In this document: positions 7,210 through 15,541 of the stretch, one piece after another
Position numbering within the stretch: the stretch's first letter is position 1
Layout of the letters: each line of letters starts with the position of its first letter
NCBI RefSeq assembly: GCF_004827385.1
Contig: NZ_SRXN01000022.1
Span: 49,981 to 113,980 of the forward strand
Length of the DNA: 64,000 bases
Direction of reading: 5' to 3'
Origin: Ensifer sp. MPMI2T
Lineage (GTDB): Bacteria; Pseudomonadota; Alphaproteobacteria; Rhizobiales; Rhizobiaceae
Translations under genes and position numbers: made by a program
The notes under the pieces: generated by a model
What the model was told of the DNA's origin: nothing
The model's database searches: none
What the model saw: only the letters and a program-made list of their open reading frames with translations

Positions 7210-7386
7210 CTAAAGACGCGCCGAGGCACTGATCAACGGAATTGGCGTAGGCCCCTCGCTCATCCGCATCTCGACTACCTGCACTTCGACATGGAGGCCT
7301 CGGTGTGCCGCCTGGCGAACCGTCTCGTTGAACACCCGCATCGCTTCACGCAGGTATTCGGCCGCTTCGCGCTGTTCTTCTGTCAT
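7210..7386 (-). CDS. Small helical protein (58 aa)
   Basis: ATG 7386 to TAG 7210 encodes 58 residues beginning MTEEQREAAEYLREAMRVFN, a long amphipathic helix, then a beta-like stretch (LHVEVQVVEMRM). GGCGGAAG precedes the start. It lies 15 bases after the stop of the broken SRAP gene and before the amber-interrupted gene, so the three minus-strand genes probably formed one operon. Family not recognised. Confidence 0.6.
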   Translation of the reverse strand: MTEEQREAAEYLREAMRVFNETVRQAAHRGLHVEVQVVEMRMSEGPTPIPLISASARL

Positions 7387-7401
7387 TATTGCTTCCGCCT
7401 T

Positions 7402-8097
7402 CTATTGCTCGACCGGATCGAGAATGTCTGCCGTAATCGTTCTTCGGTGATCCGACCTTCCTGTCAATGGGCCACATCGTCACCAGCTCTGCCGGGAATG
7501 GCTTCATCAGGTCGGGGGGATCTGACCCCGGCGACAGCCAGCGTAGTCTTGCGGGTGCAGGAGGACCGGCATGCGGTCGTGGATCGCTGCCATCATCTCG
7601 TTCGGAGGGCAGGTGATGACGCAGAAGGAGCAGCTATCCTCGTCAGTCTCGGGATTACGCCACCTCCCATATTCCGGCAAGCGCGAACGGCTCGCCGGAT
7701 TTCATCGCGATTGCATAGGGCTGCTTCTTCTTGCCCGTGCCGTAGATGTCCTTCCATTCGAAAATGCCGTCGATCGGGATCAGGCAGCGCCGACGGCGAT
7801 AGCCGTCCTTGAACATGCCATTGGTGGAGATTCCCTCCTTGCGCGAGTTGATCGGCGGCGGCCGCCCGCTCGGTTTCATCCAGCTCGGCATGAGGCCCCA
7901 ACGGGCGCTGACGAAGACAGGCCCGAACACGTCTGGATCGCGGATCACGTCGCTGATGATGATCGGATGGTATTGCGTCGGACGGTTGTAGCGCGGAAAC
8001 TGGTTGCCAGCGCTTCGGCGCCGCGCTCGCGCTGCGCGAAGGAGAATGACCGGAACAGCCCCTCCAGCGTGGTCTTGATGTAGACGCGACCGCACAT
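7402..8097 (-). pseudogene. SRAP-family (YedK/HMCES-like) protein, four frameshifts
   Basis: The start is intact: GGAGG, then ATG 8097 encoding MCGRVYIKTT with the catalytic Cys2 of SRAP proteins. Family motifs recur further on in shifting frames: RWGLMPSW, an Asn in ISTNGMF, the Glu of DGIFEWK, CVITCPPNEMMAAIHDRMPV, then MKPFPAELVTMWPIDRKVGS and a TADILDPVEQ end at TAG 7402. At least four indels are needed (near 8020, 7657, 7535 and 7430). SRAP proteins crosslink to abasic sites in single-stranded DNA. As it stands no full-length protein can be made, although every segment is well preserved, so decay is recent or the sequence has errors. Confidence 0.85.
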
Positions 8098-8286
8098 CGA
8101 AAATCCTCCGTAGCAGGCAAGAAAAGGTGAAGGCGGAGCCACGGGGAACTTGGCAGCCTGCGCGCGCATGAACAAAGCACCGGCCGGCCCTACAACAGGG
8201 GCGGGTTGCGTCAAATGCCAACTTCCTCACAGCACGCGAACGCGCATCCGACCCACCAAGCTGGCCGCGCGAAGAACGAGGCAAAG

Positions 8287-8310
8287 AAAAAGGGGCGCTC
8301 GGCCCCCTTT
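8287..8310 (-). terminator. Intrinsic terminator for the 8336-8803 lipoprotein gene
   Basis: AAAGGGG (8289-8295) and CCCCTTT (8304-8310) form the stem, with a run of T on the minus strand (8287-8291). It lies 26 bases past the lipoprotein stop codon. Confidence 0.7.
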
Positions 8311-8335
8311 CTCACCCCCCAATAGAGCCGCCGGT

Positions 8336-8803
8336 TCATTGACCTGCCCTCCGTTTGGCCTCAGAGACGGCATCATTGATGGCGTCTTGTTCAGCTTCGA
8401 GATGCTGTTGAGCCTCTCGTTCAGCTGCTCGTTTGGCCTCTTCAATAGCTTCAAGGGCTGGCTGGTTGGCCTCCTTTTCAATGGCCGCACCCGCGGCGCA
8501 GAATACCGGGAGATTGGTCTTGTCGGCCATCAGTTTTTCCCACTTTGGCATCTCCGCGCGAATGCGTTCGACTACGCTATTGTGGTCTATGCCCAGCTCC
8601 TTTCTGGCCTCATCGTAGAGGTAGTTTATGATGTGCTGGTCTTCCTTTCCCCACAGCTGTCCGCCACATTCATAATGGGTCATGGTCACCATCATCAGGT
8701 CGTAGGTTGCTGGGGTGTTTGACTGGGAGATCTCCCCAGTCGGGTTGGTGCAGCTGGACAGCACCAGAGTCAGGAGGGCAAGTGCAAGCACGAATTTACG
8801 CAT
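8336..8803 (-). CDS. Predicted lipoprotein with helical C-terminus
   Basis: A 155-residue protein from ATG 8803. Residues 1-18 are a lipoprotein signal (MRKFVLALALLTLVLSSC, lipobox LSSC). The mature part holds two cysteines and a C-terminal helix of about 40 residues rich in Ala, Glu and Arg (EEAKRAAEREAQQHLEAEQD) that looks like a coiled coil. It is probably outer-membrane anchored. Small lipoproteins with helical tails are common in prophage lysis or entry-exclusion modules, but nothing here proves such a role. It overlaps the tiny membrane gene at 8796-8876. Confidence 0.65.
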   Translation of the reverse strand: MRKFVLALALLTLVLSSCTNPTGEISQSNTPATYDLMMVTMTHYECGGQLWGKEDQHIINYLYDEARKELGIDHNSVVERIRAEMPKWEKLMADKTNLPVFCAAGAAIEKEANQPALEAIEEAKRAAEREAQQHLEAEQDAINDAVSEAKRRAGQ

Positions 8804-8876
8804 GGTCTTGGTTCCCCGAGTGGATCAGGATCAGAAGGGTTATGATGGTGATGATGGCGATGAGGGCGATGATCAT
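8796..8876 (-). CDS. Possible 26-aa single-TM peptide
   Basis: From ATG 8876 the frame reads MIIALIAIITIITLLILIHS and six more residues, an almost pure transmembrane helix, ending at 8796 inside the start of the lipoprotein gene (8-base overlap). AGGG lies 8 bases upstream. The frame also extends upstream to 8987 through a Gly/Pro-rich stretch that looks non-coding. The overlap with the next gene supports coupled translation. Confidence 0.4.
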   Translation of the reverse strand: MIIALIAIITIITLLILIHSGNQDHA

Positions 8877-9090
8877 TGGTACGCCCTGGTAGAACTCGCT
8901 GATCGGGTGACCAGATGCGTTCCTCGCAAAGGTTTTTGGATCCAGTGGTCCGGGTCCACCATCGGCACCTGCAGCCCCCCGAGCCAAAACCCGCGCCGCC
9001 GGAACATGCCATGCAGTTTCGGCAATTCAAAGTGGGATTGCGCACGTCGGATTGCGCAGCGCCGTATTGTCGTAAAAATGCCAGTGCCGC

Positions 9091-9186
9091 ATGGCGCTCT
9101 CGGTGTCATCGGAATCGGCGGCGCCGCGATGGGCTTCACCCTTCGCCGGCGCCATCCAGCGGGTTCTGGCGCTGATGGCGCGGTGA
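9091..9186 (+). pseudogene. Decayed partial copy of the 5142-5384 membrane-protein gene
   Basis: Bases 9091-9186 align with 5291-5384 nearly end to end. With one extra C removed (TTCACCC against TTCACT) they would encode the same C-terminus (GIGGAAMGFTFAGAIQRVLA, then LMAR and a stop). No N-terminal half is recognisable upstream, so this is a truncated, frameshifted duplicate. Confidence 0.7.
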
Positions 9187-9313
9187 TCACGGTGGGCCTT
9201 GTGCGCGCCGTCGCAACTCAAGCGCGCGGATCTGCTTTCACTCGACTTACTGTTTCCTTTGTGCTTCGATGTAAAAGAGGGGTTTGTGCAGTTTTGGTTT
9301 GAGGGGACCAGAT

Positions 9314-10051
9314 GTGCGTCGTTCATCCCAGTTAAGCCGCCGTGCTTTGGTGCTCGGCCCACTTCTGCTTCTACTTCCAAATGACGCAAAGGCGCGCCGG
9401 CGATGGCGCGGCGGAGGCGGAGGCGGAAGCCGCTCGCCCTTCGCGCTGGTCATAGGCGGCGTGCTACTTTGCGCGATATTTGTCGCCAATTCCTTGTTTG
9501 GTCGTGATCTGCATCCAAAAGGGATAGGCAAGAAGCCGCGAGGGTCGCGGGAGGCCGTGGGGAGATTCACCAAAGTCAATCCGATCAAAAGCACGGCGGC
9601 GCCTAGAAGGCGTTTATCCCCCTGGGTGTTCGTGGTGCCGCTCGCTGGCATCGTGATGGGTGGAGCCTACGGCTGGGCAACCATGCCGCCGGAAGACACC
9701 ATTTCCGCATCCTTCCCCATCTGTACTTCGGGAGCCCGGACAACGTGCGTCGTGGATGGTGATACGTTCTGGCTCGACGGTATCAAGTACCGGATCTCGG
9801 ACATCGACACGCCGGAAATCAGCGAGCCCAGATGTGCTTGGGAGCGGGAACTCGGACAGCGCGCCAAGTATCGGCTGCAGAGCCTGTTGAATGGCGGCTC
9901 CTTCGGTCTCAAGGCCGGACTGCGCGATGAGGACAAATACGGTCGGAAGCTGCGCGAGGTCTACCGCGACGGCCAATCACTCGGGGCACAGCTCGTCGAT
10001 GAGGGGTTTGCGCACCGTTGGCTTGGCTTCAAGCAGTCGTGGTGCGGATAA
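9314..10051 (+). CDS. Membrane-anchored thermonuclease (SNase-like)
   Basis: GTG 9314 is chosen because GAGGGG lies 8 bases upstream; the product has 245 residues. Segments: an Arg-rich hydrophobic N-terminus (7-22), a Gly/Arg linker, a TM helix (about 42-62), a basic loop, a second hydrophobic helix (about 104-121) and a staphylococcal-nuclease OB-fold (about 140-245). The nuclease core shows CVVDGDTFWLDGIKYRISDI, DTPEI and KYGRKLREV, matching the Ca-binding Asp and catalytic Arg/Glu/Arg positions. It probably degrades nucleic acid outside the membrane; such enzymes occur in ICEs and plasmids. It is followed one base later by the 10053 gene. Confidence 0.8.
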   Translation: MRRSSQLSRRALVLGPLLLLLPNDAKARRRWRGGGGGGSRSPFALVIGGVLLCAIFVANSLFGRDLHPKGIGKKPRGSREAVGRFTKVNPIKSTAAPRRRLSPWVFVVPLAGIVMGGAYGWATMPPEDTISASFPICTSGARTTCVVDGDTFWLDGIKYRISDIDTPEISEPRCAWERELGQRAKYRLQSLLNGGSFGLKAGLRDEDKYGRKLREVYRDGQSLGAQLVDEGFAHRWLGFKQSWCG

Positions 10052-10052
10052 A

Positions 10053-10367
10053 ATGAAAGACTCTGAGCTTGGGTGGGTCGTGAGTGCTGTAAGAGAGTTC
10101 TTCAATCAGGAAACCGCTCTCGGCCTGTTGGTCGGGATCTTCGTCGGTTTGCTGGCGTACTTTACGGTGTCGAAGCTCATTGGCGCCCGTCGACCAATTG
10201 AGGCCAAATCAGCAGTCGAGCGGCAATTCAGAAACGTCTTCGCCATCATGAGCGAGGACCGCCGACAGTCTTTGATCCGCTACTACATGGAGAAGTACGA
10301 GTGTGGTCGCGAAGAGGCCATGCGCCGGGCGGTCGAGGATCGCCAACGAGAGGCCAACAGGTGGTAG
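10053..10367 (+). CDS. Small single-TM protein downstream of the thermonuclease
   Basis: ATG 10053 is one base past the thermonuclease stop, so the pair forms an operon. The 104-residue product has one TM segment (about 22-42, LGLLVGIFVGLLAYFTVSKL) and a charged C-terminal helix (SEDRRQSLIRYYMEKYECGR) that should be cytoplasmic. No family is recognised. A functional link with the nuclease is suggested by the spacing alone. Confidence 0.65.
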   Translation: MKDSELGWVVSAVREFFNQETALGLLVGIFVGLLAYFTVSKLIGARRPIEAKSAVERQFRNVFAIMSEDRRQSLIRYYMEKYECGREEAMRRAVEDRQREANRW

Positions 10368-10452
10368 CAGACCAGCAGGAGCGATTGGCGGCGTGAAGCA
10401 GTGCCCGCGGGGGGATGCGGACACTGCTCGTCTTCCTCGTCACCGAAGGAAA

Positions 10453-10486
10453 GAGCGGCGTCCTGCGAGGGGCGAGGACGCCGCTC
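10453..10486. terminator. Bidirectional hairpin between convergent genes
   Basis: GAGCGGCGTCCT (10453-10464) and AGGACGCCGCTC (10475-10486) make a perfect 12-base stem with a 10-base loop. It sits between the stop codons at 10367 (+) and 10491 (-). Only a short T-rich stretch follows on the minus strand. Confidence 0.65.
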
Positions 10487-10490
10487 AGTT

Positions 10491-10853
10491 CTAGAGTCGC
10501 ACAAGGGATGCGACGGTATTAAACGCGGACCCTCTCAATTGGTTCCTAAAAGGCGGTTTGTGTTTTCCCCGCTTCCTAGCGCTATTTTCCTCATCATCCA
10601 ACTGTTGCAGGAGATCGACGAACTTCCGGGGCAGCGGCCGGACTTGGAACACGGGAAGTGATCGGAGGAAATCAGTGTTGCGGGCGGATGTCATTATCCG
10701 CCGGATACGCCTCGCCAAATTTGTGTGGCGCTTCGTCATATCACCCGTCCAAAGGGACGAAACATCGTAGTTAGAGAATGGTTCCTTCAGAGCACAAGAA
10801 GCCGGGAATCCCCCCGTAGTGGAGGCGATTTCCTGCCGTTTCTCATCATCCAT
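10491..10853 (-). CDS. Hypothetical basic protein
   Basis: The frame is open from 10952; ATG 10853 (MDDEKRQEIASTTGGFPASC) is a reasonable start giving 120 residues, although no strong ribosome site is seen and an internal start near 10919 is possible. The product is rich in Arg and Lys (RRIRRIMTSARNTDFLR, RKRGKHKPPFRNQLRG), suggesting nucleic-acid contact. Family unknown. Confidence 0.4.
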   Translation of the reverse strand: MDDEKRQEIASTTGGFPASCALKEPFSNYDVSSLWTGDMTKRHTNLARRIRRIMTSARNTDFLRSLPVFQVRPLPRKFVDLLQQLDDEENSARKRGKHKPPFRNQLRGSAFNTVASLVRL

Positions 10854-10975
10854 CGTGAACCGCTGAAACCTTCTCCACCCGCCGCCCAAAGGGACTGCTG
10901 TGATTGTTGACTGCCACATTTCCCCGGCTCTTTTGGTGCTATCCAGAGACACGCTATCTCAGAGAGGACCAATCC

Positions 10976-11164
10976 ATGTGGCTCGAATTGCACGACAGCA
11001 ATGGACCGATTTTCATCAACATGGACACTGTTACGCACTTCCAGCGGGTTGAGGGCCAGCGGCGCACCATTCTCGTCACCTGCGCGACTAGAAGCGGGAC
11101 CTGCGTCACGCTCCAGGTTAAGGAGTCGCCTGAGGAGATCATGGACAAAATCAGCGAATATTAA
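10976..11164 (+). CDS. FlbD-like small protein
   Basis: ATG 10976 lies behind GAGAGGACC; the product has 62 residues. The pattern MWLELHDSNGPIFINMDTVT, a middle strand pair, then VKESPEEIMDKISEY matches the short beta-rich FlbD layout (start strand, 'IN.D.I', C-terminal 'V.ES..E...KI'). FlbD proteins are usually flagellar accessory proteins, and a solitary copy in an island suggests a general small beta-barrel module instead. Likeness is by eye only. Confidence 0.55.
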   Translation: MWLELHDSNGPIFINMDTVTHFQRVEGQRRTILVTCATRSGTCVTLQVKESPEEIMDKISEY

Positions 11165-11252
11165 CGCAGATTGACCGGATCCGGCCGGGCGCCCGTGACC
11201 AAGGATTAGGGGGCGCCGCCCGATCGGGCTGCTGAAACCGTCGAGTGCGGAG

Positions 11253-11381
11253 ATGCTGGAGGAATTGCGTCAGGCTTTGAGGCTTTGCCTCCCCAAAGCT
11301 GGGAAACCGGAGGCAAGGCTCTTCCAAATCGTCGACGTCTTGCGTCTCGCCCGCACTGCATCCCCCTCAGAACGGCCATAA
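11253..11381 (+). CDS. Possible 42-aa basic peptide
   Basis: ATG 11253 to TAA 11381 reads MLEELRQALRLCLPKAGKPE and a helical, Arg-rich tail. The codon pattern looks plausible, but no well-spaced ribosome site is present. Its 3' end overlaps the convergent TM peptide gene by 15 bases. Confidence 0.3.
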   Translation: MLEELRQALRLCLPKAGKPEARLFQIVDVLRLARTASPSERP

Positions 11382-11456
11382 GGTGACCGCTTCAATGGCG
11401 AACATGCCCAGAACAAAGATCATGATTAAGGCGCCGACTATGTAGAGCTGTCGCAC
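11367..11456 (-). CDS. 29-aa transmembrane microprotein
   Basis: GTG 11456 to TGA 11367 encodes 29 residues: MRQLYIVGALIMIFVLGMFA followed by IEAVTLWPF, a single TM helix with a basic start. AGGAGG is placed 6 bases before the GTG, a much better signal than expected by chance. Its 3' end overlaps the end of the small plus-strand frame by 15 bases. No family is known to me. Confidence 0.5.
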   Translation of the reverse strand: MRQLYIVGALIMIFVLGMFAIEAVTLWPF

Positions 11457-11610
11457 AACGGCCTCCTGGTTGCCAAACCAGGTGTTTTCCGGTGTGTTCC
11501 GCTCCGATGGCGATGCGGCGCACTGCGCGCTTCAATCGTCGACCGCGGCGCCCACCACCTCGTTCGCAACGAATGAGCATTGCGTCGGGCGTGATTTGGA
11601 ACTCGCAAAG

Positions 11611-11646
11611 TAGCCTGTGCCCGCGAGAGATAGCGGGCACAGGCTA
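11611..11646. terminator. Strong 14-bp hairpin
   Basis: TAGCCTGTGCCCGC (11611-11624) and GCGGGCACAGGCTA (11633-11646) are perfectly complementary with an 8-base loop. No T-run follows on either strand, so it may be a transcript-end structure or a protein site. It falls in an interval (11457-11709) where no reliable gene was found. Confidence 0.5.
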
Positions 11647-11709
11647 ACAGGTGGGGGACCTGAATGCCGGCAAGAGCTGCAGCGGGCGCCCACTGCAGCT
11701 CTGCTCGTG

Positions 11710-12166
11710 TCACGCCTCATCCCGCTTCTCAGCGTATCCATCCCTCCCAGGCAGAGCCATGAACATATAGATGAGGTCGTTGCAGCCAATGCCGCATCGC
11801 GCGTATTTGGTGGGGTGTACGTAGCGCGGGCAACTCTGGCCGATCATGTCGATGAAATCCCGAATCGTCATATCGGCGCCGTGCTTCTCGATCAAGCCGC
11901 GCGACGTTGTAGCGCCCCTTCCTCCCGCACTGCATGCAGTTCAGGACCATGTGCGGTTTCTTCAACTCTGCGAGCGTTTCGTGGCCTTCCTTGGACATGC
12001 GGAATCCTCCTCGGTTGAGGTTGTCGATATCCCGCATGTCATGGAAGGCGCCCGCCTGCGCCGACGGTGGTGCCGATATGTTCTCCTTCTCCCAAAAGTC
12101 AATGCGACGATTTTGCGGATCTGTGAGGGCGAAGACGACGTGGGTATGCAGATTTCTGGGTTTCAT
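11710..12166 (-). pseudogene. Zinc-ribbon-like small protein, frameshifted
   Basis: Two starts have excellent ribosome sites: ATG 12166 (AAGGAGG) and, in the same frame, ATG 11998 (GAGGAGG; MSKEGHETLAELKKPHMVLN). The sequence runs through a CMQCGRKG zinc-knuckle motif to NVARL; then the frame fails, while the -1 frame continues naturally (IEKHGADMTIRDFIDMIGQS, two more cysteines, stop at 11710). One extra T near 11898 explains it. The zinc-binding and acidic helical parts suggest a small nucleic-acid- or protein-binding factor. Either a broken gene or a sequence error. Confidence 0.6.
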
Positions 12167-12293
12167 GAAGGCAGCCTCCTTGGATGATCCATCGCCAAAG
12201 AATCGACGAACCGTGCTCTCCGGGCCGGTTCTAGCCCCGTCATGGCGGGGCGGGTATATTGCTCTGGTATTACTCAAGATGGGGAGGAAACCG

Positions 12294-12683
12294 ATGCGTG
12301 CTTATCAGATCTCGATTCTGGCAGTCGCGCTTGGTGTCGTGGTTGTCGCGTTGCCGGCACCCGCCGCCGCGACGACGATGGACGAGGCGCAGACGATGTG
12401 CCGCCAGCGAGGCGCCGAATGCGTGTCGTTTGGCCTTGGGGAGGATCCGGGAAATGACTTCCTCGCTTGTGTCGATAACAGGAGTACGGGCCACGGGGTT
12501 CAGTGTGTCCGGTGTCAAGGGAACAACCCATGCACGGTTCTACGCGAAGCACCAGGCGGTAAACGTACTGAAGTCGAGGCTATTCTGACCGAGTCGATGC
12601 AGCCTGCGGACACCAACGCCCTGGAAGAACGTGTGCGTACCCTCGAAGACCGCGTGAAGGCACTGGAGAACGAGAAGAAGTAG
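12294..12683 (+). CDS. Exported cysteine-rich protein with C-terminal coiled coil
   Basis: ATG 12294 follows GGGGAGGAAACC. The 129-residue product has a Sec signal peptide (MRAYQISILAVALGVVVVAL, cleavage after ..APAAA), six cysteines in the mature part and a C-terminal heptad helix (LEERVRTLEDRVKALENEKK). It should be periplasmic, with disulfides and oligomerisation through the coiled coil. Family not recognised. Confidence 0.65.
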   Translation: MRAYQISILAVALGVVVVALPAPAAATTMDEAQTMCRQRGAECVSFGLGEDPGNDFLACVDNRSTGHGVQCVRCQGNNPCTVLREAPGGKRTEVEAILTESMQPADTNALEERVRTLEDRVKALENEKK

Positions 12684-12905
12684 GGTAGAAGCCAAGGCGT
12701 TTTGATTGAGTTGGACGAAGGTAGCGAGACAGAGGGGAGTGCCTGAGACGCCGGATTGAGCACGTCGAAGAGATCCGGGCGGGTCTAATGCTGGGGAACC
12801 ATCCCGTGAACTGACGGTTCTTTAGCGATAGCAGGCTGCTCTCACGCAGCACAAAGTGACCGGCTAGTGGGCAGCGCCTCCCGTGCCGGAGGCGTTAATG
12901 GACGC

Positions 12906-13234
12906 ATGGAGCGCCAACTGAACGCATCGATGATCAAGATGCCCCTGATGGAGATCGACGGCGATCTCCGAGAGGTGCTGCTTGCCGATCGGGCTCGAGC
13001 GACAGCCACGATCGCCATTTCCGGCGCGATGACCAACCTGCGGCCATGAACGACGTCGTCGGGCAGATCATCGACGCGATTTGCGGGATACCGGAAGAGA
13101 CGCTGTCCGACTTTGCTGCGGACAACCCCGAAGTACGCGCGGTCGCGACAGAGACCATCGCCAATGAGGTCTTTTTTGATCTCACGCGCGTTTTCACGCC
13201 GGTCTATGTGCGCGAGCCTTATGGCGGCGGCTGA
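12906..13234 (+). pseudogene. Broken copy of the 15542-15904 gene
   Basis: Two frames (12906-13049 and 13046-13234) together match the intact gene at 15542. A 34-base deletion relative to that copy, after the codons for TIAI, shifts the frame. The C-terminal half (MNDVVGQIIDAICGIPEETL, then a stretch ending in VFFDLTRVFTPVYVRE) is still well preserved. Confidence 0.75.
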
Positions 13235-13461
13235 TGGTCAAGAGTTCGTCGAAGCGGTCACTTGATAAGCCTCCATCCGACCCAATGCCGGCTCGCGTCG
13301 ATCCCTGTCTTGCAATGCTCGTCGACAAGCCACCGAAGGGGGCGGATTGGGCCTTCGAGGTGAATGTTGGGGGTGCGAGAGAGATTGGCTCGGAAAGGCA
13401 TAGGATAACTTGGAATTGCGCAGTTATCGACCCGCACATTACTCACCGATATGAGGTATAA
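13234..13461 (+). pseudogene. N-terminal remnant of an ATP-dependent DNA ligase
   Basis: Residues 1-44 correspond to the start of the ligase at 15904 (PMPARVDPCLAMLVDKPPKG, DWAFEV). Similarity stops exactly where that ligase reads EVKWDGYR; here it becomes EVNVGGAREIG and unrelated sequence, so the adenylated lysine is absent. It keeps the same one-base overlap with the gene upstream. Confidence 0.75.
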
Positions 13462-13526
13462 ATGCGCAGCGCCGACAATCGCGGAGGCGACCGAGGCAGG
13501 TTCTATATGAGCGATCAGTTAAATAG

Positions 13527-13880
13527 ATGACAAAAGCCCTCAACACTCAGTGGCATAACCTTGCCTTTTCGGCTTTTATCTTCCGCGAAATCCTCGACAA
13601 TCCGATGGAAGATGAGACACCCCAGTCGCGACTGAAGCAGATCGGCATGATGAGCGTCCTTTACATCATGCACCAGGGACATCAGGCACTGACTATTTCA
13701 AATATAACAGAAATAACGAAGCTGACGCGCACCGGCGTTGCCGAGACCATCGCCCCTCTGGTCAAGCGCGGACTTCTGACGGAGACGTTCGTGAAGAATT
13801 CGATGGGGCGCGGCAAGGCACGCCAGTTCGAAATCGCGTCGGCGATTTTCGAAAAGATCCGTTGCTTTCAAGGAAGCTGA
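13527..13880 (+). CDS. MarR-like winged-helix regulator
   Basis: A 117-residue protein from ATG 13527. The middle shows a winged-helix order: a helix (RLKQIGMMSVLYIMHQGHQA), LTISNITEITKLTRTGVAET as the turn and recognition helices, then LVKRGLLTE as the wing start. MarR-type proteins bind as dimers, but this one is shorter than most and its end may have been truncated by the IS110 element beginning nearby. Its target is unknown; it sits between the ligase remnant and the IS. Confidence 0.65.
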   Translation: MTKALNTQWHNLAFSAFIFREILDNPMEDETPQSRLKQIGMMSVLYIMHQGHQALTISNITEITKLTRTGVAETIAPLVKRGLLTETFVKNSMGRGKARQFEIASAIFEKIRCFQGS

Positions 13881-14037
13881 CCTTGGCGCCCAAGGTCTCA
13901 CGAGCTTGTCCAGCGTCAGTCGCGGTCTTGCACAGCCGTTGAGGGAAGGTCTGTTTCTTGATTTCGGTACGGAGAAGAAGATCCTCCATTGGTGCCAGAA
14001 CAATGTCGTTCTGCCACACGGTTGAGGAGGACCGGTC

Positions 14038-15090
14038 ATGGAGAATGCCGCGACTATTGGCCTAGACATCGCCAAGAACGTCTTTCAGGTGCACGGCGCT
14101 GACATAGATGGCACGCCGTTGTTCAATCGCAAGCTCCGGCGCGCGGAAGTGTTGGGCTTTTTCGAGCGTCTGCCGCTATGCCTCGTCGGGATTGAGGCAT
14201 GTGGCACCTCGCACTATTGGGCGCGCTGCATCGCCAAGTTCGGTCATGACGTTCGCCTGATCCACACGACGTACGTGAAGGCTTTCGTCAAACGCGGAAA
14301 GAGCGATGCCTATGACTCGGAAGCTATTTCCGAGGCTGTCACGCAAAAGACCATGCGGTTCGTGCCCATCAAATCGGCTGACCAACAGGCGGCGGCCATG
14401 ATCTTTCGCACTCGCAGCCTTTTCGTTCGTCAAAGAGTGCAGGCTACGAACGCGCTTCGCGCTCAACTGGCGGAACTCGGAATTATTGCAGATACCGGAC
14501 ATGGGAGCTTCAAGTTCCTCGCAGGAACTGTTCGTGGCATAGAGGAGACAGGCTTCCCAAAAGCTGCCCGAGATGCGCTTGAGGAAATCGTGCAGCAAAT
14601 TGAATGCCTGTCGGAACGCATAAGAAAACTCGATCACCAGATCGTCGCGCGGGCCAACCGCGACGAGGATATGCGGCGTCTGATGACGATCCCCGGTGTG
14701 GGGCCTCTTATCGCTGCGGCGGTGAAGGCGATAGCTCCGGATCCGTCCGCATTCAATTCTTCCCGTCATTTCGCGGCGTGGATTGGCCTAACACCAAAGT
14801 CACATTCGACCGGCGGCAAGGTGCTCCTGGGGAGGATCTCAAAAATGGGAAACAGGCAGCTTCGTTCGTTGCTATTCTTGGCGGCTGTTACAGTTCTTGG
14901 CACCGTCAAAGACGACAGTCCGATGGTGCGGTGGGCAAAAAGACTGAGGGAGCGACGTCCGTTCAAGGTTGCTGCTGTGGCAGTCGCAAACAAGTTGGCC
15001 CGAATTATTTGGGCACTGCTGGTGAAAGGCGGAGTATACGCGCGGTCCAAAATAGCATCGAGCTCGGAGGCGGCAGCGAGCGAGGCATAG
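14038..15090 (+). mobile_element. IS110-family transposase gene
   Basis: A 350-residue DEDD transposase. The N-terminal RuvC-like domain shows IGLDIAKNVFQVHG (Asp), GIEACGTSHYW (Glu) and KSDAYDSEA (Asp-x-x-Asp); the C-terminal part has the transposase-20 pattern IPGVGPLIAAAV, FAAWIGLTP and GNRQLRSLLF. IS110 elements lack terminal inverted repeats and insert by a bridge-RNA-guided mechanism; in the IS110 group the guiding RNA comes from the upstream non-coding end. The ends are not determined: roughly 13,881-14,037 and 15,091-15,240 should hold them. The interval 15,091-15,541 has no other gene that I can support. Confidence 0.95.
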
Positions 15091-15541
15091 GGATTCGTAC
15101 GAATTGACCGCTGAGCGTTCAGGCGCGGCGCATCATTGTGGATGACCTTACGATATGACAAGGACGGGCAAGCAATACCGGCACTGCGTTCGGGTTCCCT
15201 GAACACGCGAAGGATTATGGAAAGTTGCCCTGCGAAAAACACCTGGGCCGGCGGCAAATTGCCGTCAGATCAGCCGTTAAAAATACAGCACCGTTTCCGC
15301 TGAGACTCCGCATTGACCGCGTCTCGCCTGGCGGGTCGCTCTGCACATGTGGAGCGGCCCGTTTTCGCTTTGTCAAGTACTGGCGCGCAAGCTCCTCCTT
15401 GCTGTCCCAAATAATCCGGCGCGTCAGGATGGGTCGGCCGCATCGAGGAGGTGGAATAACAAACGCCGTATCGCCGAGGTCAATAATTCCTTCCCCTAAA
15501 AGTCGATGCGACGATCTCGCAGATTTGTGCGTTAATGGCGC

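Noticed and set aside
11392..11640. 82-residue minus-strand frame rich in Arg/Gly
   Set aside because: Covers a strong hairpin and the well-supported TM microprotein; composition is that of a shadow frame.
15091..15541. Possible genes in the 450-base gap after IS110
   Set aside because: Frames here have no ribosome site, no conserved motif and look like IS end plus old flank.
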